Positions 8,306-15,728 of a stretch of DNA of 64,000 bases are shown in pieces (position 1 is the first letter of the stretch; each line of letters starts with the position of its first letter). The position numbers and the translations under genes are program-made. The notes under the pieces were generated by a model. The model was given only the letters and a program-made list of their open reading frames with translations. It was not told the origin of the DNA and ran no database searches. The stretch comes from Pseudomonas sp. H9 (GTDB lineage Bacteria > Pseudomonadota > Gammaproteobacteria > Pseudomonadales > Pseudomonadaceae), in the NCBI RefSeq assembly GCF_004353925.1, contig NZ_SMOK01000023.1, forward strand, positions 1 to 64,000, in the 5' to 3' direction.

Positions 8306-9998
8306 GAGCAAAGCGTTCCTCGCAAGGTTGAGGCAGGGTGTCCAGATCAATCAGATGGTCGGCTTGAGCGGCGAGATGAGGTTGATGGCTGACCAGCAAG
8401 ATGGCGCTGTTGCGCAAGTGCTGGCGCAGCACACCCAGCAGGGCACTGGCGGCTGCTGGGTCTAGCGCCGACAGCGTCTCGTCGAGCAGCAGCAGGGCAG
8501 GGCGGTTGAGTAAAAGCCGGGCGATGATCAGGCGCTGGCGCTCACCACCGGAGACGCGCTGGCACCAGTCAGAGGCTTGATCCAAGTGGTCGTGCCAGTG
8601 GCCCATTCCCACCTCATCCAGTGCCCAGCACAATTGGCGTCGGCTGAAGGAGCCCGTCAGACGGGGATAGGTGAGCAAATCAGCCAACGAGCCATCCCCG
8701 AGATAAAGATCCTGCGGCACCCAGAATACGGCGGCATGTGGCGCCAGCTGGCCGTGAAAGTGCGGCCAGAAACCTGCCAAGGTGCGCAGCAGTGTTGATT
8801 TCCCCAACCCCGAGCGTCCACGTAGCAAGGTCAGGGTGCCCGGCTCCAGATGAAGTGTCAGAGGCGGCAACAAGGGCGCACCGTCGCAGCGATGAATCGA
8901 AAGCTGTGCGTCCAGCAGCGCCGTGTTTGCGGGGGGCGGCGATGTTGCGGGCACTCGTAATGGCTCATTCAACAGCGTTACAAAGCCATGCAAACGCTCG
9001 ACGCAAGCGGCCCAAGTGGCAATGTCGCGGTAGGCGTAGATAAACCAGCTCAATGCGCCCGCTACCTGGCCGAAAGCCGACTGGATACGCATCAGGCCAC
9101 CCAGCTGCAGCTCACCGGAGAGGAACTTGGGTAATGCGAAGAAGAACGGGGCAAGCAGGGTCACCTGCTGATAACCCACAGTGAAAAATGCCAGGTTGCG
9201 TTCCGCACGCATCAGGCCATACCAGTTGCCGACCACTTCACTGAAACGCCTATGCAGTGCTTCACGGTCTTGAGCCTGACCACGGTGGCCCGCAATTGCA
9301 TCCGCATGTCGGCGTCGAAAAATCAGGGCGCTGCGGTAATCGGCCTCGCGGTGTTGCTGGCGAACATTCAGGCCCGGTAGCGCCCCACCGATCCAGTGGG
9401 CCAGGGCGATGCCGCCAAGGGTGTAAGCCAGGCACGTCCAGACCATATAACCCGGCAGTCGGTACGACTCGCCTGCGAGAGTGAACGTGAACGCACCGGA
9501 CAACATCCACAGGATGCTGACAAACGAGATCAAGGTAACCACCGAACGGGTGAACGACAGCAGCAACTTGAGTGAGTGCTCAACCATTAACCGCACGTCA
9601 TCGGCTATTCGCTGGTCAGGGTTGTCGGGCTCGCGACCCTGTAACTGCAGGCGATAGTGCCGGGCATCGGGCGACAGCCAGCGTGTGCACAGGTGGTCGG
9701 TCAGCCAGGCACGCCAGCGGATCTGCAGTTGCTTGCGTAAGTAATCGGCATACACCACCACCAGTATCATGGCGGCAACCAAGCCGACGAAACTGTACAG
9801 CAGCGGGTACAGCGCCTTGCCATCCAGTGCTTGCAAGGCGTTGTAGAAATCGCCGTTCCACTGGTTCAGGCGTACGTTGATTGCAACGCCCAGCAAGGTC
9901 AGGGCAATGACCGTGGCCAGCAGCAACCAGGCCGGCAACGCCTCACGCGAGCGCCAGAAGGGGCCGGTGATGGCCCAGAATTGTCGAAGTCGTATCAT
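8295..9998 (-). CDS. ABC transporter, fused permease and ATPase (SbmA/BacA-YddA/FusD type)
   Basis: 567 aa. The first 330 residues are an SbmA/BacA-like membrane domain (hydrophobic stretches near 20-45, 65-85, 135-160, 180-205, 265-290; motifs NVRLNQWNGDFYNALQ and NPDQRIADD). The rest is an ATPase domain with Walker A GRSGLGKST, signature VSGGERQR, Walker B LLLLDETLS and switch histidine in LVSHQ. This fusion architecture is that of E. coli YddA and the FusD protein, which sits with an M16 protease and a TonB receptor. The usual role is export or peptide/cofactor movement across the inner membrane; direction is unproven here. The gene starts 67 bp after the receptor stop, and the protease start overlaps its end. 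Confidence 0.87.
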   Translation of the reverse strand: MIRLRQFWAITGPFWRSREALPAWLLLATVIALTLLGVAINVRLNQWNGDFYNALQALDGKALYPLLYSFVGLVAAMILVVVYADYLRKQLQIRWRAWLTDHLCTRWLSPDARHYRLQLQGREPDNPDQRIADDVRLMVEHSLKLLLSFTRSVVTLISFVSILWMLSGAFTFTLAGESYRLPGYMVWTCLAYTLGGIALAHWIGGALPGLNVRQQHREADYRSALIFRRRHADAIAGHRGQAQDREALHRRFSEVVGNWYGLMRAERNLAFFTVGYQQVTLLAPFFFALPKFLSGELQLGGLMRIQSAFGQVAGALSWFIYAYRDIATWAACVERLHGFVTLLNEPLRVPATSPPPANTALLDAQLSIHRCDGAPLLPPLTLHLEPGTLTLLRGRSGLGKSTLLRTLAGFWPHFHGQLAPHAAVFWVPQDLYLGDGSLADLLTYPRLTGSFSRRQLCWALDEVGMGHWHDHLDQASDWCQRVSGGERQRLIIARLLLNRPALLLLDETLSALDPAAASALLGVLRQHLRNSAILLVSHQPHLAAQADHLIDLDTLPQPCEERFAHEC

Positions 9999-10065
9999 CA
10001 GGATCCACGGCCCTTGCCGAGCCGCTCCACAATCAAAGGAGGCGACCCCGAAGGGCCGCGTGGGC

Positions 10066-12819
10066 TCAGAAGTCGTAGGTCATTCCCAGCCAAACCTGCC
10101 GGCCCGGCTGGTAGATCTTGTAGGTGCCGCCGTTCCACGACATCGTGTCGCTCTGGTTCTTGTTGTTGAACAGGTTATTGACCTGCGCATTGAAGCCCAG
10201 GCCATGCGCGAAGGCCGGTTTCCATTGCACGTTGGTGTCCCAGCGCCACAGTGAGCCGATACGTGCCGAACTGTACTTACGCACCCGCAGGTCACTGTCG
10301 GGCAGTGGGTAATAGCCGTCTACGCCAGTGTCGTGCTTGTACACCTGGTCGCGGCTGCTCTCCCAGGTCAGGCGGTTGAACAGCGACAGGCCGTAATCCT
10401 GCCAGTCGGTCTGCCAATCGAGGTTGAGCTTCCACGGTGCGTTGAAGTCGCTGGCGGGCAGGTCTTTGGCATCAATCACTTTGCCTTCGAACCAGGCTTT
10501 GCTCGGGTCTAGCTTCATGCTCAGGTCGATGTCGCTGTAACCCAACTCCAGCGCTGTGTCGCTGTGGGTTTTTTGCCAGGCCAGGGCGGCGCTGAAGCGG
10601 TGCTCGGCATACAGGGCGCGCAACGGTTCAATCATGCTGACGCTCAGGTAGACGTTATCGCTGTCAGTTTTGCTGTCGTTGACGAACTCCTTGATGCCAC
10701 GCTCGTGGCGGGCGCGGCTGTCCGGGTACTTGGGTCGGCTGCGCACTTCATTACGGTGCTTACGATTCACGTACTGCAGCGCCCACAGGCTGTTGCCCCA
10801 ACGCTGGTCTATGCCGAGCATCAACTCATCGCTGTAGGGCGTCTTCAGCTTGTCCAGCCCTTCGTAATCCGGTGTCGAGTCCCAGGTACCGTCACCGTTG
10901 TCGATGATCGGAAAGCAGTCAAAGGAGCAGTGCTTGAGGCCGCCGTTCTGTGCACCATACAGCGCGTAAGTGAGCATGGAGCTGCCGTAGTAGCGGTTGG
11001 CACCGGCTTTGAGCACCGTGGCGCCGTTACCAAAGGCATCCAGCGACACCGACAGACGCGGGGCTACGTTGTTCTGGTCGATGAAGTCGTCACGATCCAG
11101 GCGCAGACCCGGGCGCACGGTCAGGCGCCCCCAGTCCATCTCGTTCTCGGCGAACAGGTGGTAGCTGGTGTAGCGGGTGCTGGCGGAGCCGGCGAAAAAG
11201 GCATCCACCTGGCGCAACCAGATGTCCTCTTCGTACAAGTTGTAGTTGGCGGCGTAGTAGGTTTCTTCGCGTTCGAATTTTGCATCGACTTGACTGACTC
11301 CACCGCCAACGGTTACGCGGTGCCCCAGCCCACCAGCGAAAACGCGGTCAAAGGCGAACTGGCCGGACAACTCCGCAGTGTCCTGATAACTGTTGAGGCT
11401 ACCGGGGCCTCCATAGTTATAGGTTGTGGGGTTGCGCCAGTCAGTGGCGTCGAGCAACGACACACGATAGTCGGTATCGCTGTCACGGATGTCGGCCATG
11501 TGCCGGTAACTGGCATTGAGTTCCAACTGTCCCAGTGAAGTCAGGTGCTCCAGCCTGAGGATACTGGCCAGGCCATCATGGCTGTTCTGATAGCCCGAGT
11601 TGGCCACGGTGTTCTGGAACATCTGCTCCTCATAACCGGAGTACAGTACCGTCCAGTGCAGGGTGGTTTCCGGGGTGGCGTACCAGCTGAACTTGGTCGA
11701 CAGATTGTCTGACTGGCGGCGCTGCAGGCGATTGCTTGCCGGGTGATTGAAAGCAATCACTTCGTCTCCATCGAGCTCGATGCCCAGCCCGCCAAGATCG
11801 CGCATGGGGATTTTCGAGTCCCGCCGCGAAGCGCTGACCACCACGCCAAGGTTTTCTGCCAATTGCGTCTCGCCCCAAAAGCCGTAGTCACTCTTTTGGT
11901 AACTGGGCTGGAAGCGCGAAGGGTGCGACATGCTGTTGTTGGAACTGTCGAAGTCCAGGCGGTCGTCGGTAAACGTCGAGTTCCAGTCGGCATCGGTGTG
12001 GCGGTAATACAGCTGCCCGGCCTGGCCGCCGCGCCAACTGCGCGAAGTCGCCTCAACCACGCCACCAGTGAAGCCGCTGTAGCGGGCGGAAATGTTCGAG
12101 TCATGGACCTCAAGGCTGTCGATCAAGCGGCTGTCGAGGTAGAACCCCTGCTCGCTGGACGTACCTGAAGCCATGGTCACGCCGTTACCCGCATCGACCG
12201 GATCGAGGTCATTGTTCATGCGCATGCCGTCCAGGCTGAACAAGCCCTGGTAGGGGCGTGAGCCGTGGATAGAGATTGAGTCTGGTTTGATCTCGCCCTG
12301 ACTCAGGCCGTTCTGGCTACTGTTGGAAAATTGCACCACCGGGTGGCTGCGCAACAGGTCGGTGAGGTTGTTGTTGGCCTGGGGGCGTTGCTCGATTTGC
12401 TCGGAGGTCAGCCTGAACGGGTGGGCGAAGCGGTTTTCTTCCTGCATCGCCGGTGTGGTGACGTTGGTGCTCGGCAGTCGCACGCTGTCGGGCTGCCAGC
12501 CTTTTTGTGCTTTGACCAAATATCCGCCATCGACCGCTTCATACGTTAGCCCGGTACCTTCCAATAACAGCTGCAGGCCAGAGGCGGGGCTGAAGTTGCC
12601 TTGCAGAGGTTGCGCTTCAAGCTTGTCGACCAACCGGGCATCAAAGGCCAGACGAATCCCGGCCTGTTCGGCCAGGCGCGCAAGGCTAAGGCCCAGAGGC
12701 CCGGCCGGCAGGGAAAAATAGCGCTTTTCAGCCGACTGCTCGGCTTGAACCGCAGGCGCAGCAGCTAATAACAATGAAGCACAAAGCAAAGACGGAAGTT
12801 GTGGGTGATGGCGGAACAT
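10066..12819 (-). CDS. TonB-dependent outer membrane receptor with N-terminal signalling (STN) domain
   Basis: 917 aa from ATG 12819, chosen because it begins a good signal peptide (SLLCASLLLAAAPAVQA, cleavage after about 26). Mature residues to about 105 form an STN domain (FSLPAGPLGLSLARLAEQAGI, then the LQLLLEGTGLTYE turn), the part that talks to a FecR protein. The plug follows (about 135-270; DLLRSHPVVQF, IHGSRPYQGLFSLDGMRMN) and then a 22-strand barrel ending in the terminal aromatic (MTYDF). It is the first gene of an operon with an SbmA-like ABC protein and an M16 protease. A Fur-like site and a TTCG hairpin lie upstream. Substrate unknown; by analogy with FusA/YddB it may be an iron protein rather than a siderophore. 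Confidence 0.9.
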   Translation of the reverse strand: MFRHHPQLPSLLCASLLLAAAPAVQAEQSAEKRYFSLPAGPLGLSLARLAEQAGIRLAFDARLVDKLEAQPLQGNFSPASGLQLLLEGTGLTYEAVDGGYLVKAQKGWQPDSVRLPSTNVTTPAMQEENRFAHPFRLTSEQIEQRPQANNNLTDLLRSHPVVQFSNSSQNGLSQGEIKPDSISIHGSRPYQGLFSLDGMRMNNDLDPVDAGNGVTMASGTSSEQGFYLDSRLIDSLEVHDSNISARYSGFTGGVVEATSRSWRGGQAGQLYYRHTDADWNSTFTDDRLDFDSSNNSMSHPSRFQPSYQKSDYGFWGETQLAENLGVVVSASRRDSKIPMRDLGGLGIELDGDEVIAFNHPASNRLQRRQSDNLSTKFSWYATPETTLHWTVLYSGYEEQMFQNTVANSGYQNSHDGLASILRLEHLTSLGQLELNASYRHMADIRDSDTDYRVSLLDATDWRNPTTYNYGGPGSLNSYQDTAELSGQFAFDRVFAGGLGHRVTVGGGVSQVDAKFEREETYYAANYNLYEEDIWLRQVDAFFAGSASTRYTSYHLFAENEMDWGRLTVRPGLRLDRDDFIDQNNVAPRLSVSLDAFGNGATVLKAGANRYYGSSMLTYALYGAQNGGLKHCSFDCFPIIDNGDGTWDSTPDYEGLDKLKTPYSDELMLGIDQRWGNSLWALQYVNRKHRNEVRSRPKYPDSRARHERGIKEFVNDSKTDSDNVYLSVSMIEPLRALYAEHRFSAALAWQKTHSDTALELGYSDIDLSMKLDPSKAWFEGKVIDAKDLPASDFNAPWKLNLDWQTDWQDYGLSLFNRLTWESSRDQVYKHDTGVDGYYPLPDSDLRVRKYSSARIGSLWRWDTNVQWKPAFAHGLGFNAQVNNLFNNKNQSDTMSWNGGTYKIYQPGRQVWLGMTYDF

Positions 12820-12849
12820 CAATCGGGATCCTATGCAGTCTCGATGCAA

Positions 12850-12865
12850 TTCCACCGAAGTGGAA
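12850..12865 (-). promoter_or_regulatory. TTCG-capped hairpin upstream of the TonB receptor
   Basis: Perfect 6-bp stem TTCCAC/GTGGAA closed by TTCG on the minus strand, 31 bp upstream of the receptor start. In RNA this would be a C(UUCG)G tetraloop. It overlaps the Fur-like site. It could be a 5' leader structure or an operator palindrome. Confidence 0.4.
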
Positions 12866-12874
12866 ATCATTATC
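12856..12874. promoter_or_regulatory. Candidate Fur box upstream of the TonB receptor operon
   Basis: The half AATCATTATC is a perfect match to the second half of the Fur consensus; the other half is degenerate (13 of 19 overall). It lies 37 bp upstream of the receptor ATG. Together with the box at 3998 it places both arms of this island under likely iron control. Confidence 0.55.
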
Positions 12875-12936
12875 GATTGCTATGCCGATCCAGATCGAAA
12901 AAGGGACAAAGCCAAACAGAAATTTTTTCCCCCCTG

Positions 12937-13006
12937 GTAGGAGCGGGCTTGCCCCGCGATAGCGATCTGTCAGTTGCATCGCATCGCGGGGCAAGCCCGC
13001 TCCTAC
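12937..13006. repeat. REP pair, inverted
   Basis: Two inverted copies (TAGGAGCGGGCTTGCCCCGCGAT and its complement) about 24 bp apart, between the divergent receptor gene and the MerR-type promoter. Confidence 0.9.
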
Positions 13007-13023
13007 CGTTGTCTTCGAGGCAA

Positions 13024-13054
13024 TTGACCTTCCCCGCAGGGGAAGCTTTAGCAT
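13024..13054 (+). promoter_or_regulatory. MerR/CueR-type promoter with 19-bp spacer
   Basis: TTGACC (-35, 13024-13029) and TAGCAT (-10, 13049-13054) are separated by exactly 19 bp. An inverted repeat CTTCCCC-GCA-GGGGAAG fills the spacer. This is the over-long spacer layout of CueR and other MerR-family metal-sensor promoters, and the left part (TTGACCTTCCCC) equals the well-known copA promoter start. No merR-type regulator gene is in the window. Confidence 0.6.
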
Positions 13055-13126
13055 CACACCGCCTTGGACAGCCGTTTGCTGTCGCCCCACGAAAACGGGT
13101 CCGTATCTACTTTGAAAGGAGCTGCT

Positions 13127-14050
13127 ATGCAGCATTCAGCACTGACTCCGCGCCAAACAGCACTGTCCTACTTCAGTGCATTCATGTTTGTTGTCGCGAT
13201 GGTGGCAATCGCCGGTTTCTACAGCGATCGGGAAATAATCTTGCCCGAAATATCGGCCATGGCCGTTGCGTTATGGGTCTATCGCGACCAGAACTGGATG
13301 AGGCATCCAGAAAAGATATTCCTGTGGCCCAGTGCAACAGCTTTGCTTGGCTTCTGTATCAATTTGCTGGCAATTCCGTATGCGGCAAAACTGATGCTCG
13401 TGCTAGGCGCGATGCTGATGTTCTTCCTGGTCTTTCGCTACAGCCTTGCGCCCGCGCTCGCTACGGGTTTTCTCCCCGTGGTTACCAACGCTACAGAAAT
13501 CTCCTTTTTGCTTGCCATCGTCACGACAACCTTAGCCCTGATGTTTGCAGTGAAGTTGGCCAAGTTGCGTACCGACCACAATCGCTCGGTCGTGGTCATG
13601 CCCAAGGTACTGGCCGTGTACGCTGCGATCATTCTTGCCGCTATTGGGATTGCCGCCTCGCTTGGCAACCCGCACCTGGCTGTTCTGCCGCCGGTCGCTG
13701 TTGTGGTGTACGAAACCTTGCACATGAAAATGTACAGCTGGCGAATGGTGCTGAAGCAGACCCTGGCCTTGACGCTGTCGGCAACCATCGGTGTGATGGT
13801 GTATCTGTACCTCAATAATTGGGTGGCCGTTGCGGCAGTGAGCCTTGTGCTGATGTGGCTGCTGTTGCGGTTGCTCAAGATGCGTATGCCTGCCGTGTAT
13901 GCGTTTCCGTTTCTGGCCTACGTGTTTCCTCAGCAGGCGATTGAATGGCTGCCGGTAGCTACAGTGCTCGTGTCCTTTTTCTCGCTGAGTTTGGTGTTGG
14001 CCTACCACGTGACACAAAACGCCAAGGCGTCCTCCAGGATCCGTACATGA
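13127..14050 (+). CDS. Multi-pass inner membrane protein, HPP-like, function unknown
   Basis: 307 aa from ATG 13127, preceded by GAAAGGAG at good spacing. Eight or so hydrophobic segments fill the protein (about 13-32, 40-55, 65-85, 88-105, 110-145, 160-180, 205-222, 228-245, 250-295). The repeated pattern (PEISAMAVALWVYRD, FLWPSATALLGF, SLAPALATGFLPVV) suggests the HPP family of membrane proteins, but the naming motif is degraded, so the family call is tentative. The gene is monocistronic, flanked by REP pairs on both sides, and lies 73 bp downstream of a MerR-type promoter. A role in metal response is inferred from that promoter only. Confidence 0.6.
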   Translation: MQHSALTPRQTALSYFSAFMFVVAMVAIAGFYSDREIILPEISAMAVALWVYRDQNWMRHPEKIFLWPSATALLGFCINLLAIPYAAKLMLVLGAMLMFFLVFRYSLAPALATGFLPVVTNATEISFLLAIVTTTLALMFAVKLAKLRTDHNRSVVVMPKVLAVYAAIILAAIGIAASLGNPHLAVLPPVAVVVYETLHMKMYSWRMVLKQTLALTLSATIGVMVYLYLNNWVAVAAVSLVLMWLLLRLLKMRMPAVYAFPFLAYVFPQQAIEWLPVATVLVSFFSLSLVLAYHVTQNAKASSRIRT

Positions 14051-14060
14051 CCGAACCCCA

Positions 14061-14156
14061 GTAGGAGCTGGCTTGCCCTGCGACCCGGCGCCTCGATGTG
14101 CCAGTTGCATCTACGGCTGCTGCGCAGCCGATCGCGGGGCAAGGCCCGCTCCCACC
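14061..14156. repeat. Degenerate REP pair
   Basis: TAGGAGCTGGCTTGCCCTGCGA and, inverted, ATCGCGGGGCAAGGCCCGCTCCCA. Both arms carry substitutions or an inserted G relative to the other copies. The central loop holds another palindrome (GCTGCGCAGC). It separates two convergent genes. Confidence 0.8.
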
Positions 14157-14170
14157 GGGCCTGGTGCTCA

Positions 14171-14701
14171 TCATCCTCCGTGCATTCCCAGCGCCCGCTG
14201 CGCACATGCACGCCAACTCAGCTTGCGCTTCACCGGCCCTTCCGTTGCCATCACCACCGGCACATCTCGTAAGCGCACCCACGGTTCGCTCTGCCAATAC
14301 AACAAGCTCGCCGTATGCCCACCCGGCCAGCACATCCGCCCCAGGCGCGGTAAATCCGCCATCGCCAATTCCTGCCCGTCACGCAGTACCGCCACCACCT
14401 CGTGGGTCAGCCAGTGCCGCAGGTGACGGTTCTCCGGAATGTGATGATGGGCGAGCAGGGTATAAGCGCCGGATTCGCTGACCATAGTGGTGGTTTGGTA
14501 GTGACCATAACGCAGCAGTAGCACGCGGCGATGCTGGTCCGGGTCGAGTTTGCGAATGCAGTTCTGGTTGTAGAAGTGCCCTGTCAGCCGCCCGAGTTCG
14601 TGGGCGCAGAACCAGGCTTGGGATTCCAGCCAGAGGGCGTGGAGCGGGCGATTGTGGCGGGTGAAGAGGGTGGGGGCGTGACCGCAACTCTCGATAGGCA
14701 T
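14171..14701 (-). CDS. BRO-N domain (phage anti-repressor-like) protein
   Basis: 176 aa from ATG 14701 (MPIESCGHAP), with AAAGGAA just upstream; the longer frame to 14764 lacks a better ribosome site. Residues about 8-105 resemble the BRO/KilA-N DNA-binding domain: an aromatic-rich entry (LHALWLESQAWFCAHELGRL), a central LLLRYGHYQTTTMVSESGAYTLL and the RHWLTHEVVAVLRDG helix. The C-terminal part (about 110-176) is specific and carries WPGGHTASLLYWQ. Such domains are common in phage anti-repressors, but no other phage gene is near, so this is a stand-alone chromosomal copy. Function unknown, possibly DNA binding. A structured inverted-repeat element lies directly upstream. Confidence 0.75.
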   Translation of the reverse strand: MPIESCGHAPTLFTRHNRPLHALWLESQAWFCAHELGRLTGHFYNQNCIRKLDPDQHRRVLLLRYGHYQTTTMVSESGAYTLLAHHHIPENRHLRHWLTHEVVAVLRDGQELAMADLPRLGRMCWPGGHTASLLYWQSEPWVRLRDVPVVMATEGPVKRKLSWRACAQRALGMHGG

Positions 14702-14740
14702 TTCCTTTACCTCTGCGATTATCAGCCATTTCAAGGCTGG

Positions 14741-14920
14741 GTGTCGGGAGCTAAGAAACCCCACACAGAAGGCCGGACATATTCCCCTTACGGGTCTTGT
14801 ATTAGCCCACTCCCGACATAACAGAGTGTTTCATGCGCGCAGTAGTAGACCACAGGCACAAAAATGCCGCATCTGTCGGGAGCGGGTGGACCGCTGTGTG
14901 GGGGCGTTTCTTAGGCGCCA
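14741..14920. repeat. Inverted-repeat element upstream of the BRO-N gene
   Basis: CTAAGAAACCCCACACAG (14751-14768) and its near-exact complement at 14894-14914 (3-nt indel) bracket 125 bp. GTCGGGAG occurs at 14743 and 14875 and inverted (CTCCCGAC) at 14810. The arms could form a long-range helix with an internal stem. It is not one of the REP units. It fills most of the 283-bp gap between the BRO-N gene and the methyltransferase; I see no gene in that gap. Confidence 0.6.
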
Positions 14921-14984
14921 GGTACGAAGGTAAAAGGGATGGCGGTAAAGGGCAACAGGCGAGGCTGTAGGCTCTTTCTGAAAA

Positions 14985-15608
14985 TCAACCGCTCGACACC
15001 GGCTTCTGAGCAATGAAATCGAAGCGGTGCCAATGCTTGGTCCCCCGCAGACTGGCTCCGTCGTATTCATGGGCTTCAAAGGTCTTCACGTTAAGCTCAT
15101 GAAACAGCGCGCGAGCCTCTGATTCTGAGTGAAACGTTCTGCTCGGGTCTGAAGCCCAGCCATCTCTGTCGCCGAAGAGTTGCCCCACGAAAACCCCGCC
15201 TGGCAAAAGTGCAGATACCACCACCGACCAGAACTTTTCGAAGTGCGCCGGATGGCAAAAGGGCAAGGCCATACCAGCATGGATCAACGATGATGGGGGC
15301 AAAGCTTCAAGAGACTCAAACCGTTGCAGCGCCGTTTCCAGGCGTGCATCAGGATATTCGTTGCCGATGGCCTGAACCCTTTCAATAGCGGCCGGTTCTT
15401 GGTCCAAAGCCAGCACACGCCAACCTGCCTGGAGCAACGCCCGAGTTTCGTTGCCAGAGCCACAGCCCAGATCCACAGCGTTTTTAGTAGAAGTGTGAGG
15501 GCTGGCCAAATCAATTGCTGCGCAAAGCAGCGAAGACGCTGGGCGATCCTGGTGATGCTCGTAGTAAGTGCTCCACTTGGATGCTTTGTTTGGGGCGTTG
15601 CTTTGCAT
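14985..15608 (-). CDS. Class I SAM-dependent methyltransferase (TehB-like)
   Basis: 207 aa. Rossmann motif I is AVDLGCGSGNETRALLQAG (residues about 44-62), motif II is VLALDQEP (about 66-73), and the post-I acidic residue is in DARLETALQRFE. The remainder (FHSESEARALFHEL, HWHRFDFIAQKP) resembles the TehB/UbiE-like methyltransferases that act on small molecules. The substrate cannot be told from sequence. AAGGTTAAAAA precedes the ATG. The nrdB terminator lies upstream of it, so it is probably an independent unit with its own promoter in the 46 bp up to that terminator. Confidence 0.85.
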   Translation of the reverse strand: MQSNAPNKASKWSTYYEHHQDRPASSLLCAAIDLASPHTSTKNAVDLGCGSGNETRALLQAGWRVLALDQEPAAIERVQAIGNEYPDARLETALQRFESLEALPPSSLIHAGMALPFCHPAHFEKFWSVVVSALLPGGVFVGQLFGDRDGWASDPSRTFHSESEARALFHELNVKTFEAHEYDGASLRGTKHWHRFDFIAQKPVSSG

Positions 15609-15653
15609 TTTTTAACCTTCCTTGGAATCGCTCTTGTGAGCCAATGCTAATAC

Positions 15654-15684
15654 AAAAAAAGGGCCGCCATTTGGCAGCCCTTTT
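15654..15684 (-). terminator. Intrinsic terminator downstream of nrdB
   Basis: On the minus strand GGGCTGCCA and TGGCGGCCC arms are followed by seven T, 45 bp after the nrdB stop. Confidence 0.85.
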
Positions 15685-15728
15685 CGGTGTTTCCGTTTCA
15701 CATTCCGTGAGACGGTGTCAGCAAGGCA

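Noticed and set aside
14171..14701. Prophage remnant signalled by the BRO-N gene
   Set aside because: No integrase, attachment repeat or structural phage gene around it; flanking genes are ordinary chromosomal ones.
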